Positions 34,603-44,719 of a DNA stretch of 64,000 bases are shown in pieces. Position 1 is the stretch's first letter. The number at the start of each line of letters is the position of its first letter. The position numbers were made by a program, and so were the translations under genes. The notes under the pieces are model-generated. The model was not told the DNA's origin and did not search any database. It saw only the letters and a list, made by a program, of their open reading frames with translations. Source of the stretch: Thermococcus sp. 21S7 (GTDB taxonomy: Archaea; Methanobacteriota_B; Thermococci; Thermococcales; Thermococcaceae); NCBI RefSeq assembly GCF_012027615.1, contig NZ_SNUT01000001.1, positions 372,001 through 436,000 of the forward strand, given 5' to 3'.

Positions 34603-35343
34603 CTACTGGGATAGGATGTCGAATATCAGCCTCTCCGCCATCTCGGGAGTAAGTGCCCTTGCCCGAAGCTCCCTCAGAACCCTCTGAATGCCGAACCTCT
34701 TCAGAACCGGCGAATTCTTTGCGGCCGACCTCCAGAGGGTGCATCCGAAGCCGAGGGCATACTTCCGCCCGAGGGTCGCTATCGCCTCGCCCTTGTCAAG
34801 GGCCAGAAAGGCCGGGAGGTTCAGGACAACCACGTCCCCCTTTCTGTGGATAGAGATAAGCCCGGAGCTCAGAAGGTCGCCTGAAGCAACGATTTTTATC
34901 CCGTTCTCCCTAGCGTAGTCTTCGATGGCGTCCATGACCATCGTGTGACAGCGGCCGCAGACGGGTGCCCCCTTCCTTATCTGCTCCTTCATCTCGTCCA
35001 TGTATCCCGGTATCTCCACGAAAACCGCACCCTGCGTCATGGCGTTGAGGAGAACCGGCTCCCTCATCTGCGGGAGCTTTGCCATAACAGGGACAACGTC
35101 GAAGCCGGCCCAGCGGAGTATTTTGAGGGACGCCGTGCTGTCCGAACCGGCGGAAAAGGCAAGGGCTATCTTAACGTCGATGGGTGAGCGGTCAAACTCC
35201 TTTCTGTAAAGGCGGTACTCTATCAGGGCTTTCAGGCGGGAATAGGCCTCTTCGCCGATTTCTCCCCTAACCCTCTCAAGGGCGTCCAGGTTGTACTCAA
35301 GCCGGTACCTTTTGACGAAGTCATCTCCCACGGGGTTTATCAT
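34603..35343 (-). CDS. PP-loop ATPase of the N-type pyrophosphatase superfamily, 246 aa
   Basis: The ATP-binding PP-loop reads ALAFSAGSDSTAS at about 80-92. A CGRCHTMV motif with two Cys follows near residue 150, then VASGDLLSSG. The layout resembles tRNA thiolation and related enzymes that use PP-loop adenylation, but the usual SGGxDS is SAGSDS. The exact substrate is not evident. It is divergent from bpsA and close to Fe-S genes, which fits a sulfur-transfer role (inference). Confidence 0.7.
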   Translation of the reverse strand: MINPVGDDFVKRYRLEYNLDALERVRGEIGEEAYSRLKALIEYRLYRKEFDRSPIDVKIALAFSAGSDSTASLKILRWAGFDVVPVMAKLPQMREPVLLNAMTQGAVFVEIPGYMDEMKEQIRKGAPVCGRCHTMVMDAIEDYARENGIKIVASGDLLSSGLISIHRKGDVVVLNLPAFLALDKGEAIATLGRKYALGFGCTLWRSAAKNSPVLKRFGIQRVLRELRARALTPEMAERLIFDILSQ

Positions 35344-35452
35344 CGGAGACCCAATCGGGGAACGGTTTATTAAACTTGCCGCTGGGAAAACCTTAAAAGA
35401 GACCCACCTTAACCCCGTTTACGAACCTAAAATGCTTCTGGAGGTGCTTGCG

Positions 35453-36508
35453 ATGAGGGAGATAGTGGAGAAGGTGAGGGAGAAGACGAGCATCCCCGTT
35501 TACGAGAGAACGGTTGAAAACGTTCTGAGCGCCATCCAGGCAAGCGGAGACGTATGGAGAATCGTTGACCTCAGCGAGGAGCCGCTCCCGCTCGTCGTTG
35601 CCGTTGTTACTGCACTCCACGAGCTCGGCTACGTAGCCTTCGACGGCCCGAGCGTCGTTCTCACCCAGAGCGGCAGGAAGCTGGTGGAGAAGTATGGAAT
35701 CGGCGCCAGAAAGGACTACACCTGCTCCCACTGTGAGGGCAAGACCGTCGAGCTTTCAGCGTTCAGCGACCTCCTTGAGCAGTTCAAGGAGATAGTCAAA
35801 GACCGCCCGCAGCCCAAGCACGACTTCGACCAGGCCTACGTTACCCCCGAGACCACCGTCGCCAGGATAGCCCTCATGCACACCCGCGGGGACCTTGAGA
35901 ACAAAGAAGTTTTCGTCCTCGGCGACGACGACCTCACGAGCATAGCGCTGATGCTCAGCGGGCTTCCCAAGAGAATAGCAGTTCTCGACATAGACGAGCG
36001 CCTCGTGAAGTTCATCGAGAAGACGGCCGACGAGCTCGGCTACGAGAACATCGAGATGTTCACCTTCGATTTGAGGGAGCCGCTCCCGGACTACGCGCTC
36101 CACAAGTTCGACACCTTCATCACCGACCCGCCCGAGACGGTTGACGCCATAAGGGCGTTCGTCGGCAGGGGAATAGCGACGCTCAAAGGGCCCGGCTGCG
36201 CTGGCTACTTCGGCATAACGAGGCGCGAAAGCTCGCTCGACAAGTGGAGGGAAATCCAGAGGGTTCTCCTCAACGAGTTCGGGGTCGTCATCACCGACAT
36301 CATCAGGAACTTCAACGAATACGTCAACTGGGGCTACGAGGAGGAAACGCGCGCCTGGAAGCTCCTGCCGGTCAAGGTCAAGCCGTCCTACAACTGGTAC
36401 AAGAGCTACATGTTCAGGATACAGACCCTTGAGGGCTCGAAGGGCTTCGAGGAGAAGATAGAGCTTGGCGACGAGCTCTACAACGACGAAGAGGCTTCAA
36501 CGACATGA
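35453..36508 (+). CDS. bpsA: Branched-chain polyamine synthase BpsA, 351 aa
   Basis: BpsA adds aminopropyl groups from decarboxylated S-adenosylmethionine to spermidine to make N4-bis(aminopropyl)spermidine, needed for growth at the highest temperatures. An N-terminal winged-helix region (residues 1-85) is followed by CSHCEGK and a methyltransferase-like domain with EVFVLGDDDLTS (binding loop) and FITDPPET. The ATG at 35453 follows GGAGGTGCTTGCG and gives the length I recall for the T. kodakarensis enzyme. It has a C-terminal acidic tail (DEEAS). Confidence 0.92.
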   Translation: MREIVEKVREKTSIPVYERTVENVLSAIQASGDVWRIVDLSEEPLPLVVAVVTALHELGYVAFDGPSVVLTQSGRKLVEKYGIGARKDYTCSHCEGKTVELSAFSDLLEQFKEIVKDRPQPKHDFDQAYVTPETTVARIALMHTRGDLENKEVFVLGDDDLTSIALMLSGLPKRIAVLDIDERLVKFIEKTADELGYENIEMFTFDLREPLPDYALHKFDTFITDPPETVDAIRAFVGRGIATLKGPGCAGYFGITRRESSLDKWREIQRVLLNEFGVVITDIIRNFNEYVNWGYEEETRAWKLLPVKVKPSYNWYKSYMFRIQTLEGSKGFEEKIELGDELYNDEEASTT

Positions 36509-36525
36509 AAAATTAAAAAGGCCGC

Positions 36526-38295
36526 TTATAGCCTCTTCCCCTTTTCTCCGCGTTCTTTCCTTCTCGCGATGAGCACCGCCGTGGCTATCAGGGCGGCACC
36601 GGCGCCGATGTACAGGTACGCGGTTTTGTTGTTTTCCCCGGCTCTCTCTGCCGCCCTAAAGCCATTCACTGCGTGGGCCTCTATCATCAGTAGATTTTGC
36701 GATGGATATATCACCACGTAGCCGTCCAGCCCGGATATCCCTGCCTCGTCCGTCAGATTCCCGACGTACCTTCCGTCCTGAATCAGAAGGAAAGTGGCGT
36801 TGGTCAGCTTCGCTTCCCCGTCCTTCACGGTGACCTCTGGGATATCCGCGTAAAGGACACCCCTAAGGAACGAAACGCCCCTGGCGTACGCGGTCGTGTT
36901 CTCAAGTTCCGCCAGCTGGAGTGCCCAGACTGCCTTTGCGGTGGAGGTCAGTCCTGCCACCGAGCCGGGAGTGTAGGGAAACGCGCCGTTGGGATACTGC
37001 CTCTCCATGAGCAGGTTCAGGGTTTCGTTGAGCTCCTTCTCCATGCCGAACTCCTTGAAGACTATAAGGGCGTAGGCGAAGTAGTAGGTGGGGACGTTGT
37101 AGTAAACGGGGTTTCCGGTTTTTGGATCCTTCGTTTTGAGCATCCAGGTGAGGTTGCTGGAGAGATAGCTGAGGGAGGCGTCGTAGTCGTGGCTGACGTT
37201 CAGCTCCCGGAGCACCCACACCACGTACTCGGTGTTGTAGAAGTCTTTCCAGAGGCCATTTTTGGCTGTGCTTAGAAGATACTCCACCTCGTTCGAGTAG
37301 TTTTCCCCGAGAAGGGCCTTCACCCGGGCAATTTCGGCAACCTGCCATGGAAACAGCCCCGAATAGTTGGAGGGAAGTTCGGGGGTCATGTTGCAGAGCA
37401 GGTAGTAATCGGCCAGGATTACCCTTTCCCAGTCGTCTCCAGGGGTTATCTTCCCGAGATACGGACACGCGATGTCCCTCAGGTCTTCAAAGCCCCCTAC
37501 CTTGGAAACGCTCAGCAGGTCGAGAACGCGGTAGTGGAGAACACCCCAGAACCCGAAGTGTTCCTTTTCGAGCAGTTCCCTGCGGTATTTCTCATCTCCC
37601 GTCGCATAGAGTGCCATAGCTATGGTCACGGTGGATTCAAAATCGTCGCTGAGTTCAACCCTCTCACCGAGGTAGGCCAAGGCAAAGGCGCGGTAGGCTT
37701 TCAGCTCGCCTTCGACGCTCATCTTTTCAAGTTCATCCTTTTTTCCAAGGGCTAGGTATCCGAATATCCGCTCTGCATCGGTTTTTGGCTTGGCCTCTAT
37801 CAGCCAGCCCTCCCCGCGGTTTATGGCATCTCTCACCTGCTTTTCGAATCCCGTGAGGTTTTCGTTGATGTACCCGTTCAGGAATTCCTTGAGAGCGATT
37901 AAAGCGAGCGCCGTTCCGGTGTAGTCCTCCCACGAGCCGTCGGGGTTCTGCTTGTATATCAGCCAGTACGCGGCGCCGTTGAGAACATCGAGGTAACGGC
38001 CCCTGGCGACGTCTTCACCGCGCATGAGAGCCAGCATGGCCATCGCGGTGTACTTTGCCATGTGCTCTTCCCCGTAGGCCATCCCCCATGAATCAAAGGG
38101 CGTCTTCAACGCCACGAGCCATTCGCATCCCTCAAGAGCCCTATCATAGTCCCCGGTTTGGTAAAGGGCAAGAACTGAAAAGGCAGTTTCGGGAACGGTT
38201 GGCTTGTAAACGTAAGGCTCGATTTTAGCGCTCCCCATTGGGAGGGATAATCCGATGATCATCAGGATGAGCGCTGCCCCGAGAATCCGCCCCAT
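36526..38295 (-). CDS. Secreted, membrane-anchored toroid-like protein, 589 aa
   Basis: It has a signal peptide (ILGAALILMIIGLSLPMGSA) and a C-terminal membrane anchor followed by a basic tail (IGAGAALIATAVLIARRKE), so most of the protein faces outward. The body has repeated helical motifs of the prenyltransferase/squalene-cyclase alpha-toroid type (NPDGSWEDYTGTALALIAL; FPYTPGSVAGLTSTAKAVWAL). It may act as a binding or structural protein rather than an enzyme. The ATG at 38295 follows GAGGTGG. It lies between bpsA and the subtilisin, an arrangement that appears conserved. Confidence 0.7.
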   Translation of the reverse strand: MGRILGAALILMIIGLSLPMGSAKIEPYVYKPTVPETAFSVLALYQTGDYDRALEGCEWLVALKTPFDSWGMAYGEEHMAKYTAMAMLALMRGEDVARGRYLDVLNGAAYWLIYKQNPDGSWEDYTGTALALIALKEFLNGYINENLTGFEKQVRDAINRGEGWLIEAKPKTDAERIFGYLALGKKDELEKMSVEGELKAYRAFALAYLGERVELSDDFESTVTIAMALYATGDEKYRRELLEKEHFGFWGVLHYRVLDLLSVSKVGGFEDLRDIACPYLGKITPGDDWERVILADYYLLCNMTPELPSNYSGLFPWQVAEIARVKALLGENYSNEVEYLLSTAKNGLWKDFYNTEYVVWVLRELNVSHDYDASLSYLSSNLTWMLKTKDPKTGNPVYYNVPTYYFAYALIVFKEFGMEKELNETLNLLMERQYPNGAFPYTPGSVAGLTSTAKAVWALQLAELENTTAYARGVSFLRGVLYADIPEVTVKDGEAKLTNATFLLIQDGRYVGNLTDEAGISGLDGYVVIYPSQNLLMIEAHAVNGFRAAERAGENNKTAYLYIGAGAALIATAVLIARRKERGEKGKRL

Positions 38296-38337
38296 TTCAA
38301 CCACCTCAAAGAGAAAAGAAAAGGGTGTTAAAAGCCT

Positions 38338-40305
38338 TCAGCCGTAGTAGACAACGACGTCGAGCTGGTAGCTGGCCCAGCCTGAGGTGCTGTAGGCGTA
38401 AACGAGGAACTTCCAGGTTCCCGGTGCCGGATTGAGGTATTCAACGTGCTCGTAGCTGTTGGAGGTTTCAGAGCGGTCAACGAGGTTTCCATTGGGGTCG
38501 TAGAGGTACAGGTCGAGGTCGTGGGCGCTGGTGTCGAAGGTCAGGTCTCCGGTTATCTTGGTGGCGCCGCTGTTGACGGTCATGGTGAAGCTGTCGCTGG
38601 TGTCCCAGAAGTCGTGGACGGAACCGGTGAAGGTCTGGCTGTCGGTGGTCGGTGTCGGACCGGGGGAGGGAGTGGTTCCACCGGACTGGCTCAGAGAGCC
38701 GTCGCTGACGACGTCGACCTGGTAGTTTGCCGCACCGCTGTAGCTGACGACCTTAATCGTCCAGGTTCCCGCGGTCGGGTTGTAGTAGCCGACCTTTTCG
38801 AAGCCGTAGTAGGCGGTGTAGGAGTAGTCAACCTGGTTTCCGTTGGGGTCGTAGAGGTAGAGGTCGAGGTCGCTTGAGCTGGTGTCCCAGTAGAGGGTCG
38901 CGGTGACGAAGGTCGCGCCGCTGATGTCGAAGGCGTGAGTGGAGCTTCCCTTGTTGGCAACAGAGCCGGTGAAGACGAGCTTGGCGTAGTTGTCGTAGTT
39001 TATGGCCTTGTAGACGTTGATCCTACCTGCACCGTAGGCGATGTCCGCTATCTCATCGGGCTTGACTATGTCGGCGGTCTCGATGAAGGCAGTCTTTATC
39101 TTGTCCGGGCTCCATGTCGGGTGGGCCTGGAGTATGAGGGCAGCGGCGCCCGCAACGTGCGGAGTGGCCATACTGGTTCCAGAGGCCTTGGTGTAGTAGT
39201 TGTCTATCGGAGTGCCCATGCTGGTTCCGCTGGCCCTCGGGGCGATGATGTCAACACCCGGGGCAACGACTTCCGGCTTGAGCCTTCCGTCGGCGGTCGG
39301 ACCCCTGCTGGAGAAGCTGGCTATAGTGTCGGTGCTGTCCACGGCCCCGACCGTTATGACCTTGTCAGCGGCGGCCGGAGAGCCGACGGTGTAGGTTTTG
39401 GGGCCGCTGTTTCCTGCGGCAACGCAGACGACAAGTCCAGAAGCCCAGGCGTTGTTAACTGCCTGGCTCAGGGAGTCGGTGCCGTCCGAGCTCTGGCTTG
39501 AGCCGAGGGAGAGGTTGATGACCTTGATTCCGTACTTGTCCTTGTTCTGAACGACCCAGTCAACGCCAGCGATTATATCCGAGATGGTTCCCGAGCCGTC
39601 AGCGGCGAGAACCTTAACGCCGACGAGCTTCGCTCCGGGGGCGACGCCGATGTACCGTGAGTTGACCGCGCCGGTTCCGGCAACGATACCGGCAACGTGG
39701 GTTCCGTGGCCGTTGTCATCGTAGGGGGTGGTCTTGCCGTTGACGACGTCGTACCATGCCACGACCTTACCTTTGAGGTCGGGGTGGCTTGCGTCTATAC
39801 CCGTATCGATAACCGCAACAACGATACCGCTACCATCGTAGCCGAGGGAGTTCCAGACGGTGTCCGCCCCTATCTGGGAAACTGAGGTGGCGTCCGAAAC
39901 CCGGACCTTGTAATCCTCCTGGATGAACTTTATTCCAGAGACCTTAGTGTTGCCGAAGAACCCGGTGTCGATCATGCCGGCGATGAGCAGGAGGTCCCTG
40001 ACCTTCATCTTGACCGCGATGGCGGGGATTATCTTATAGGAGTATTTAATCTTCGCCCCCATTGTTTCCAGCACAGTTATGGCCCCGTCCCGATTCTGCG
40101 GACTGTCGAACATTATAACCGTGCTGATTTCCTGATCCCAGTCCATTCTCTGGACCTTTTTAAACAGTCTCGGGGTCATCAGACCGTAGTTCTTCTCCTG
40201 GGTATCGATATTCCTAACAACGGGTTTTGTCGGCGCTGCAGCTGCCATTCCGGCGACAAGGCCTATCAGGAAGATGGCCAGCACAACAGTTCTCCAGCCC
40301 TTCAT
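38338..40305 (-). CDS. Secreted subtilisin-like serine protease (Tk-SP type), 655 aa
   Basis: A signal peptide ([18 protein letters not shown]) is followed by an inhibitor-like propeptide to about residue 135. The catalytic domain has D167 (AVIDTGID), H200 (NGHGTHVAG), oxyanion N299 (AAGNSG) and S378 ([12 protein letters not shown]). A near-copy SGTSMGTP precedes the active serine by 16 residues. Two C-terminal beta domains of the pre-peptidase type each carry [11 protein letters not shown]. The architecture matches T. kodakarensis Tk-SP, a heat-stable extracellular protease. A promoter region (40306-40529) precedes it. Confidence 0.93.
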   Translation of the reverse strand: MKGWRTVVLAIFLIGLVAGMAAAAPTKPVVRNIDTQEKNYGLMTPRLFKKVQRMDWDQEISTVIMFDSPQNRDGAITVLETMGAKIKYSYKIIPAIAVKMKVRDLLLIAGMIDTGFFGNTKVSGIKFIQEDYKVRVSDATSVSQIGADTVWNSLGYDGSGIVVAVIDTGIDASHPDLKGKVVAWYDVVNGKTTPYDDNGHGTHVAGIVAGTGAVNSRYIGVAPGAKLVGVKVLAADGSGTISDIIAGVDWVVQNKDKYGIKVINLSLGSSQSSDGTDSLSQAVNNAWASGLVVCVAAGNSGPKTYTVGSPAAADKVITVGAVDSTDTIASFSSRGPTADGRLKPEVVAPGVDIIAPRASGTSMGTPIDNYYTKASGTSMATPHVAGAAALILQAHPTWSPDKIKTAFIETADIVKPDEIADIAYGAGRINVYKAINYDNYAKLVFTGSVANKGSSTHAFDISGATFVTATLYWDTSSSDLDLYLYDPNGNQVDYSYTAYYGFEKVGYYNPTAGTWTIKVVSYSGAANYQVDVVSDGSLSQSGGTTPSPGPTPTTDSQTFTGSVHDFWDTSDSFTMTVNSGATKITGDLTFDTSAHDLDLYLYDPNGNLVDRSETSNSYEHVEYLNPAPGTWKFLVYAYSTSGWASYQLDVVVYYG

Positions 40306-40529
40306 TCCAGAACACCTCGGTTCATTACTTGCCCTTTTAGACCATTCGGGTATCTAATCCACCATAGGAGCACTGTACTGTATCGTGCGCCCATAATATA
40401 AATATTTCGATTCTAAAACGTATTGTTGCATATGATATCAATGAAGAAATTTTTCCGGAAATATTTGTAAACAGTAGATACAAAATACTGTAAGTTACAA
40501 AAACGCAAAAATGAAAAGGCAACACCCGG

Positions 40530-42347
40530 TCAGAGTTCATCAATTCCGAGATCCTTCATCTTCTCCTCGGTTATCCTGCCGTCCCCGGTCCAGCCGCGGA
40601 ACTCGTAGTACTTCGGGAGCATGAGGTGGAGCCTGACGACGTGACCCTTGTTCGGCCCGTTCCTGACGGGCTCCTCAAGCAGTCTCTTCGGCAGGGTGTC
40701 CTCCTTGAGCGGGTCGAGGCCTGCTTTCAGGTTGAACAGCCTCTCGGCGTTCCAGATGCGCTCGCCTATCTTGAGGTACTCCTCGGTCGAGAGGTCCCAG
40801 CCGAGGGCCGCGTTAAGCATATCGCGATAGTCATCGGCGCCGAGTCCAAAGGTCGTGAAGACACACAGCCCGGCGGCGTCGATGAGCGCCGTGAGGTCCT
40901 GGAAGAGGATGACCATCTTGACCTTCTCGTCGCCGATGTCGTGCGGGTCCATCTTGTACGGGTAGCCGAGAATCTCGGGGCTTATCATGTACTGCTTGAT
41001 GTGGCAGCCGCCGCGGTTGTTGGTGGCGTAACCGAGGCCGTGGCCTTCTGCTCCGCGCGGGTCGTAGGCGGGCAATTCTTGCTTCTTGACGCCCATGAAG
41101 TACTCGGTGTGGCCGTACATCTCGGCCAGACGGTAGCCGCCTTCGGCCAGCTTGTCTCCGAAGCCTTCCCTCTTGGCGATCTTCTCGATGTAGTAGTGGA
41201 GAACCTCGCTGTTGCCCCACCTGAACGGGGGAGCTTCCTCTCCAAGGTCTTCCTGCTTGAGGATGCCCTTCTCGTAGAGCTCCATCGCGGTTGCGAGGGT
41301 TCCACCGAGGCTTATGGTGTCCAGACCGTACTCATCGGCCCAGTGGTTGGCTTCGATTATAGTCGCAAGGTCGTTTATTCCGTTGTGGGCACCGAGCGCC
41401 CAGATGCTCTCGTATTCAGGTCCCTCTGTAACACCCGTTGTCGGGAGCTTGTTCACCCTTCCACAGCCGATCGGACAGGCGTAGCAGGGCTTGTTCCTTA
41501 TCAGGTACTTGGCGGTCATGGCCTCACCGCTCTGCTCCTCCGCGTACTCGAACTGGCTGTCCTGGAAGTTTCTCGTCGGATACAGACCGTTTTGGTTGAT
41601 GATGTTCACGAGAACGGCCGTTCCGTACTTTGGTAAACCTCCACCGGCAACGGGGTCGTTCCTCAGCTTGTCGGTCTTCTCCTTGACGACGCTCGTGAAC
41701 TTCGCCCTGTCGGCGACCTCAACGCGCTTGTGGCCGCGGACGACGATGGCTTTCAGCTTCTTGCTTCCCATGACGGCCCCAACGCCACCCCTGGCGGCGG
41801 CGCGGTGCTCATCGTTCATAACGGCCGAGAACCTCACGAGGTTTTCACCGGCAGGGCCTATAAGTGCCATTCTGATGCGGTTGTCGCCAATCTCCTCCTT
41901 GAGAGCCTCCTCAGTCTCGCCGGAGGTTTTGCCCCAGAGATGGCTCGCGTCTCTAAGCTCGACGCTCTCATCGTTGATGTAGAGGTAAACCGGGTGATCC
42001 GAGGCACCCTCAACTATGACGGCGTCCCAGCCCGCGAACTTCAGCTCCGCACCGAAGAAGCCACCGGAGTTGGCCATGGCGATGTAGCCGGTCAGCGGGC
42101 TCTTGGTTATGACCATGTACCTCCCGCCGGTGGGCGCGGTCGTACCGGTCAGAGGGCCGGTGGCGTATATAATCTTATTCTCCGGGCTCAGAGGGTCCGC
42201 AGTGGCGTCCATCTCCTTGAGGAGATAGTAGATACCGAAACCCCTCGTCCCCAGCCACTTCTTCGCGAACTCCTCGTCAAAGTGCTCCTCCTTAATGGTC
42301 CCATCCGTCAAGTTCACTCTCAAAATTTTTCCCCAATACGCAAACAT
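40530..42347 (-). CDS. aor: Tungsten aldehyde:ferredoxin oxidoreductase
   Basis: This oxidises aldehydes from amino-acid fermentation to acids and reduces ferredoxin. It is 605 aa from the ATG at 42347, the same length as P. furiosus AOR and very similar to it. The tungstopterin region TGPLTGTTAPTGGRY, GGVGAVMGSKKLKA, the cluster cysteines CYACPIGCGR and a distal AGLCVFT are all present. The maturase gene lies directly upstream on the same strand. The physiological partner is the ferredoxin type encoded at 33673. Confidence 0.95.
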   Translation of the reverse strand: MFAYWGKILRVNLTDGTIKEEHFDEEFAKKWLGTRGFGIYYLLKEMDATADPLSPENKIIYATGPLTGTTAPTGGRYMVITKSPLTGYIAMANSGGFFGAELKFAGWDAVIVEGASDHPVYLYINDESVELRDASHLWGKTSGETEEALKEEIGDNRIRMALIGPAGENLVRFSAVMNDEHRAAARGGVGAVMGSKKLKAIVVRGHKRVEVADRAKFTSVVKEKTDKLRNDPVAGGGLPKYGTAVLVNIINQNGLYPTRNFQDSQFEYAEEQSGEAMTAKYLIRNKPCYACPIGCGRVNKLPTTGVTEGPEYESIWALGAHNGINDLATIIEANHWADEYGLDTISLGGTLATAMELYEKGILKQEDLGEEAPPFRWGNSEVLHYYIEKIAKREGFGDKLAEGGYRLAEMYGHTEYFMGVKKQELPAYDPRGAEGHGLGYATNNRGGCHIKQYMISPEILGYPYKMDPHDIGDEKVKMVILFQDLTALIDAAGLCVFTTFGLGADDYRDMLNAALGWDLSTEEYLKIGERIWNAERLFNLKAGLDPLKEDTLPKRLLEEPVRNGPNKGHVVRLHLMLPKYYEFRGWTGDGRITEEKMKDLGIDEL

Positions 42348-42536
42348 ATTTCGAAGCCTCCAGCAGTTCTTGTGAAACATTTTTGTACATTGATGCTAAT
42401 AAATTTGACGAAAGCAAAAGAATGCAACATTAATGTAATGATAAGCACATTAGTTTAACAAATATCGAGGTAAAGTTTTTTGAAATTAAAAGTCTCCAAC
42501 CAAAATAGAAAGATTAGTAAAAGCATGAATTTAAAT

Positions 42537-43664
42537 TCACCAAAATCCTTTCATGCCTTTTTCGGGTATCGGGCAGAGCACTATGCGCCTCGCCCAGAGG
42601 CAGTCGGCACAGCTCGGCCTGTTGCTCCAGCAGTCGGACTCAGTGTCCCACACGAAGGAACAAGACTCGTTGAGCGGACAGTCCGCGCAGCTTGGATACA
42701 GCGAATTCCTGACAACGAAGCGGAACCAGGAATAGTCCCTGCTGGTCCATATATCCTTCAGGCTCTTCTCCTTAACGTTCCCAAAGGAGTACGCGAGCAC
42801 CCGTTTCTCCCTTCCGAATACTATCTCCGGGTACGTGTGGAGGAAGCGGTAGCAGGGGGCGACCTCGCCGTCCCACCGTATGACGGCCACGTTCTTCTCC
42901 ACGAACTCGCAGTGCCTCTCCGTCCTCAGGGAGAACTCCGCGAGCTTGTAGATGTAGCCGTGATAAACGGCTTCAAGCTTGTCCACTATCGGCTTCATGT
43001 CAACGCTTCCGTCGTACACTATCAGCTCCGCGTGCTCCTTCGTTATCGGAATCAGGTTTGAGATGAGGACCGTATCAACGCCCAGCGATCCCACGTAGTG
43101 GACTATGTCCACGAGCTCGGTGTAGTTCTCCTTGGTGACCACCACCTCAACCCCTATGTGCGGGACGTCGCTGTTGAGCCTTTTCTTGACCTCCTGAATC
43201 TTCCTAATCCTGGAACCCGTCACGTCTGGCTTTATATGGCCTATGTCCACCGGCTGGGTGGGCACGGAGTCCACCGAGAAGTATATCAGGTCGAGGCCAA
43301 GCTCAACGAGCTCTTCTATACGTTTGTCCGTGAGAAGAAAGCCGTTGGTGCTTATTCCCAGCGCAAATCCCCGCCTCCTGACCTCCCTGGCCATGTCCAT
43401 GAACCTCGGATGAACCGTTGGCTCGCCTATGCCCCCAAAGTATACCATCTCCAGTTCGGGGAGCTCCTCGGCGTCGTCAAGAATTTTGAGGAACAGCCCC
43501 CAGTCCATATCCCCCTCGGGGTCCTCCCAGTACTGCTTGAAGCACATCTCACAGCGGAGGTTGCAGCGGTTGGTTATCTCGATGTAGAGATACTTCAAAT
43601 CAGGTTTTTTGGGAATCAGAACGAAAGCACCGTTGAGCTCGAACCTATGAGCGTCCTTCTCCAA
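42537..43664 (-). CDS. cmo: Radical SAM maturase of tungsten oxidoreductase
   Basis: This is a radical SAM/SPASM protein (375 aa) of the type encoded beside aor in Thermococcales and thought to modify the tungsten cofactor. The radical SAM cluster motif is CNLRCEMCFK, followed by YFGGIGEPTVHP. The C-terminal region has many cysteines for auxiliary clusters (SCADCPLNESC; CADCLWARRIVLC). It lies about 190 bases upstream of aor on the same strand. Confidence 0.9.
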   Translation of the reverse strand: MEKDAHRFELNGAFVLIPKKPDLKYLYIEITNRCNLRCEMCFKQYWEDPEGDMDWGLFLKILDDAEELPELEMVYFGGIGEPTVHPRFMDMAREVRRRGFALGISTNGFLLTDKRIEELVELGLDLIYFSVDSVPTQPVDIGHIKPDVTGSRIRKIQEVKKRLNSDVPHIGVEVVVTKENYTELVDIVHYVGSLGVDTVLISNLIPITKEHAELIVYDGSVDMKPIVDKLEAVYHGYIYKLAEFSLRTERHCEFVEKNVAVIRWDGEVAPCYRFLHTYPEIVFGREKRVLAYSFGNVKEKSLKDIWTSRDYSWFRFVVRNSLYPSCADCPLNESCSFVWDTESDCWSNRPSCADCLWARRIVLCPIPEKGMKGFW

Positions 43665-43795
43665 CGTAACCCACCTAAAGACGAAGTAAAGCGATGGCCT
43701 TTATAACGTTTAGTGGACAGATGTGGGCGGGACTGCAGTTTCGGAAGAGAAAAACCGGCACTCAGGATGAAACTTCGCACAAGTAAAGTTCCCTA

Positions 43796-43873
43796 TGGTG
43801 GGCCCGCGGGGGTTCGAACCCCGGACCTCCGCCGTGTGAGGGCGGCGTCATAACCAGGCTAGACCACGGGCCC
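43796..43873 (-). tRNA. tRNA-Val (CAC)
   Basis: The acceptor stem GGGCCCG/CGGGCCC, D-arm with TGGTCTAGCC..GGTTATGA, anticodon stem CCGCC/GGCGG with loop CTCACAC, and T-arm GGGGTTCGAACCCC are all visible. The anticodon CAC reads GUG. The discriminator is A and CCA is encoded. No intron is seen. There is no sign that it serves as an integration site here. Confidence 0.95.
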
Positions 43874-43915
43874 ATCCCGAAATTAGTGGGCGGAGGGGAA
43901 AATATAAAGCTTTCG

Positions 43916-44710
43916 CTAGATTCCGTCGAGTATCTCTTTCGGAGCCCCTGCGAAGGCCACCAGGTACTCGGCCTCGACTATGTGGAGCCTGCCCGGAACG
44001 ACCATCACGTGGGGCTGCCGTCCAAAGTCCTCATTGAGCATGTCCCGAACGTATCCCGCCCTGAGCGTCGGGTTCAGTGAGCCGGCCCTCGCGAGGACAA
44101 CCACCAGAGTATCGGGGGTGAAGACGTTTTCCCTCTTCATCTCCTCTACCTGGAGCAGTATCTCCATCGCCTCGTTGGCCGTCATGTAGCGGTTCTGCTC
44201 GGCCTTTATGTCGAGGAAGAGCATCGTGTGCAGGTTTCTTTCCATGTTCTCTTTTATCACATCGTAGTGGCTCGTGGGAAACCAGTTCTTCTCCGGATAG
44301 GCGACGGTTGCGCTCTTGCCGAACTTGTATATCTGCAGTCCGGTTACCGCTATCGCTGAGTAGATGCTCGGGGCGTGGATGACGTAGCTCTCGATTCCGA
44401 GCTCCTTGGCCCTTATCCGGAGGTCGGAGTGCGTCGTTGCCACCATCGGATCGCCGGCGGTCAGAAAAGCCACGTCCTTCTCCCTGGCCTCGCTCAGCAC
44501 GATGCGCTCGAAGTGAAGTTCGACCTCCTCCCTGCTGAGCCTTCTTATGGGCTTTCCGATGAGCTCCTCAACCCTGTCCAGCGTTGTTCCGGCCAGAAGA
44601 GACGTGTAGAACTCAGCGAAGACCAGGTCGCACTTTCTAGCCACTTCAAGCCCTTTGAGCGTGATGTCCTTCTCGTCGTAGAGACCAAGCCCTATGAAGT
44701 ATATCGCCAT
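43916..44710 (-). CDS. dphB: Diphthine synthase
   Basis: This S-adenosylmethionine-dependent methyltransferase makes diphthine on elongation factor 2 (264 aa). It has the tetrapyrrole-methylase fold with YFIGLGLYD at the N-terminus, LTAGDPMVATTH (residues about 90-101), HAPSIYSAIA and LARAGSLNP. The ATG at 44710 follows GGTGAGGCTC; the longer frame is not used. Confidence 0.95.
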   Translation of the reverse strand: MAIYFIGLGLYDEKDITLKGLEVARKCDLVFAEFYTSLLAGTTLDRVEELIGKPIRRLSREEVELHFERIVLSEAREKDVAFLTAGDPMVATTHSDLRIRAKELGIESYVIHAPSIYSAIAVTGLQIYKFGKSATVAYPEKNWFPTSHYDVIKENMERNLHTMLFLDIKAEQNRYMTANEAMEILLQVEEMKRENVFTPDTLVVVLARAGSLNPTLRAGYVRDMLNEDFGRQPHVMVVPGRLHIVEAEYLVAFAGAPKEILDGI

Positions 44711-44719
44711 GAGCCTCAC

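Noticed and set aside
35291-35452. N-terminal extension of BpsA
   Set aside because: GGAGGTGCTTGCG marks the ATG at 35453 and the family length fits; the extension also overlaps the divergent promoter region.
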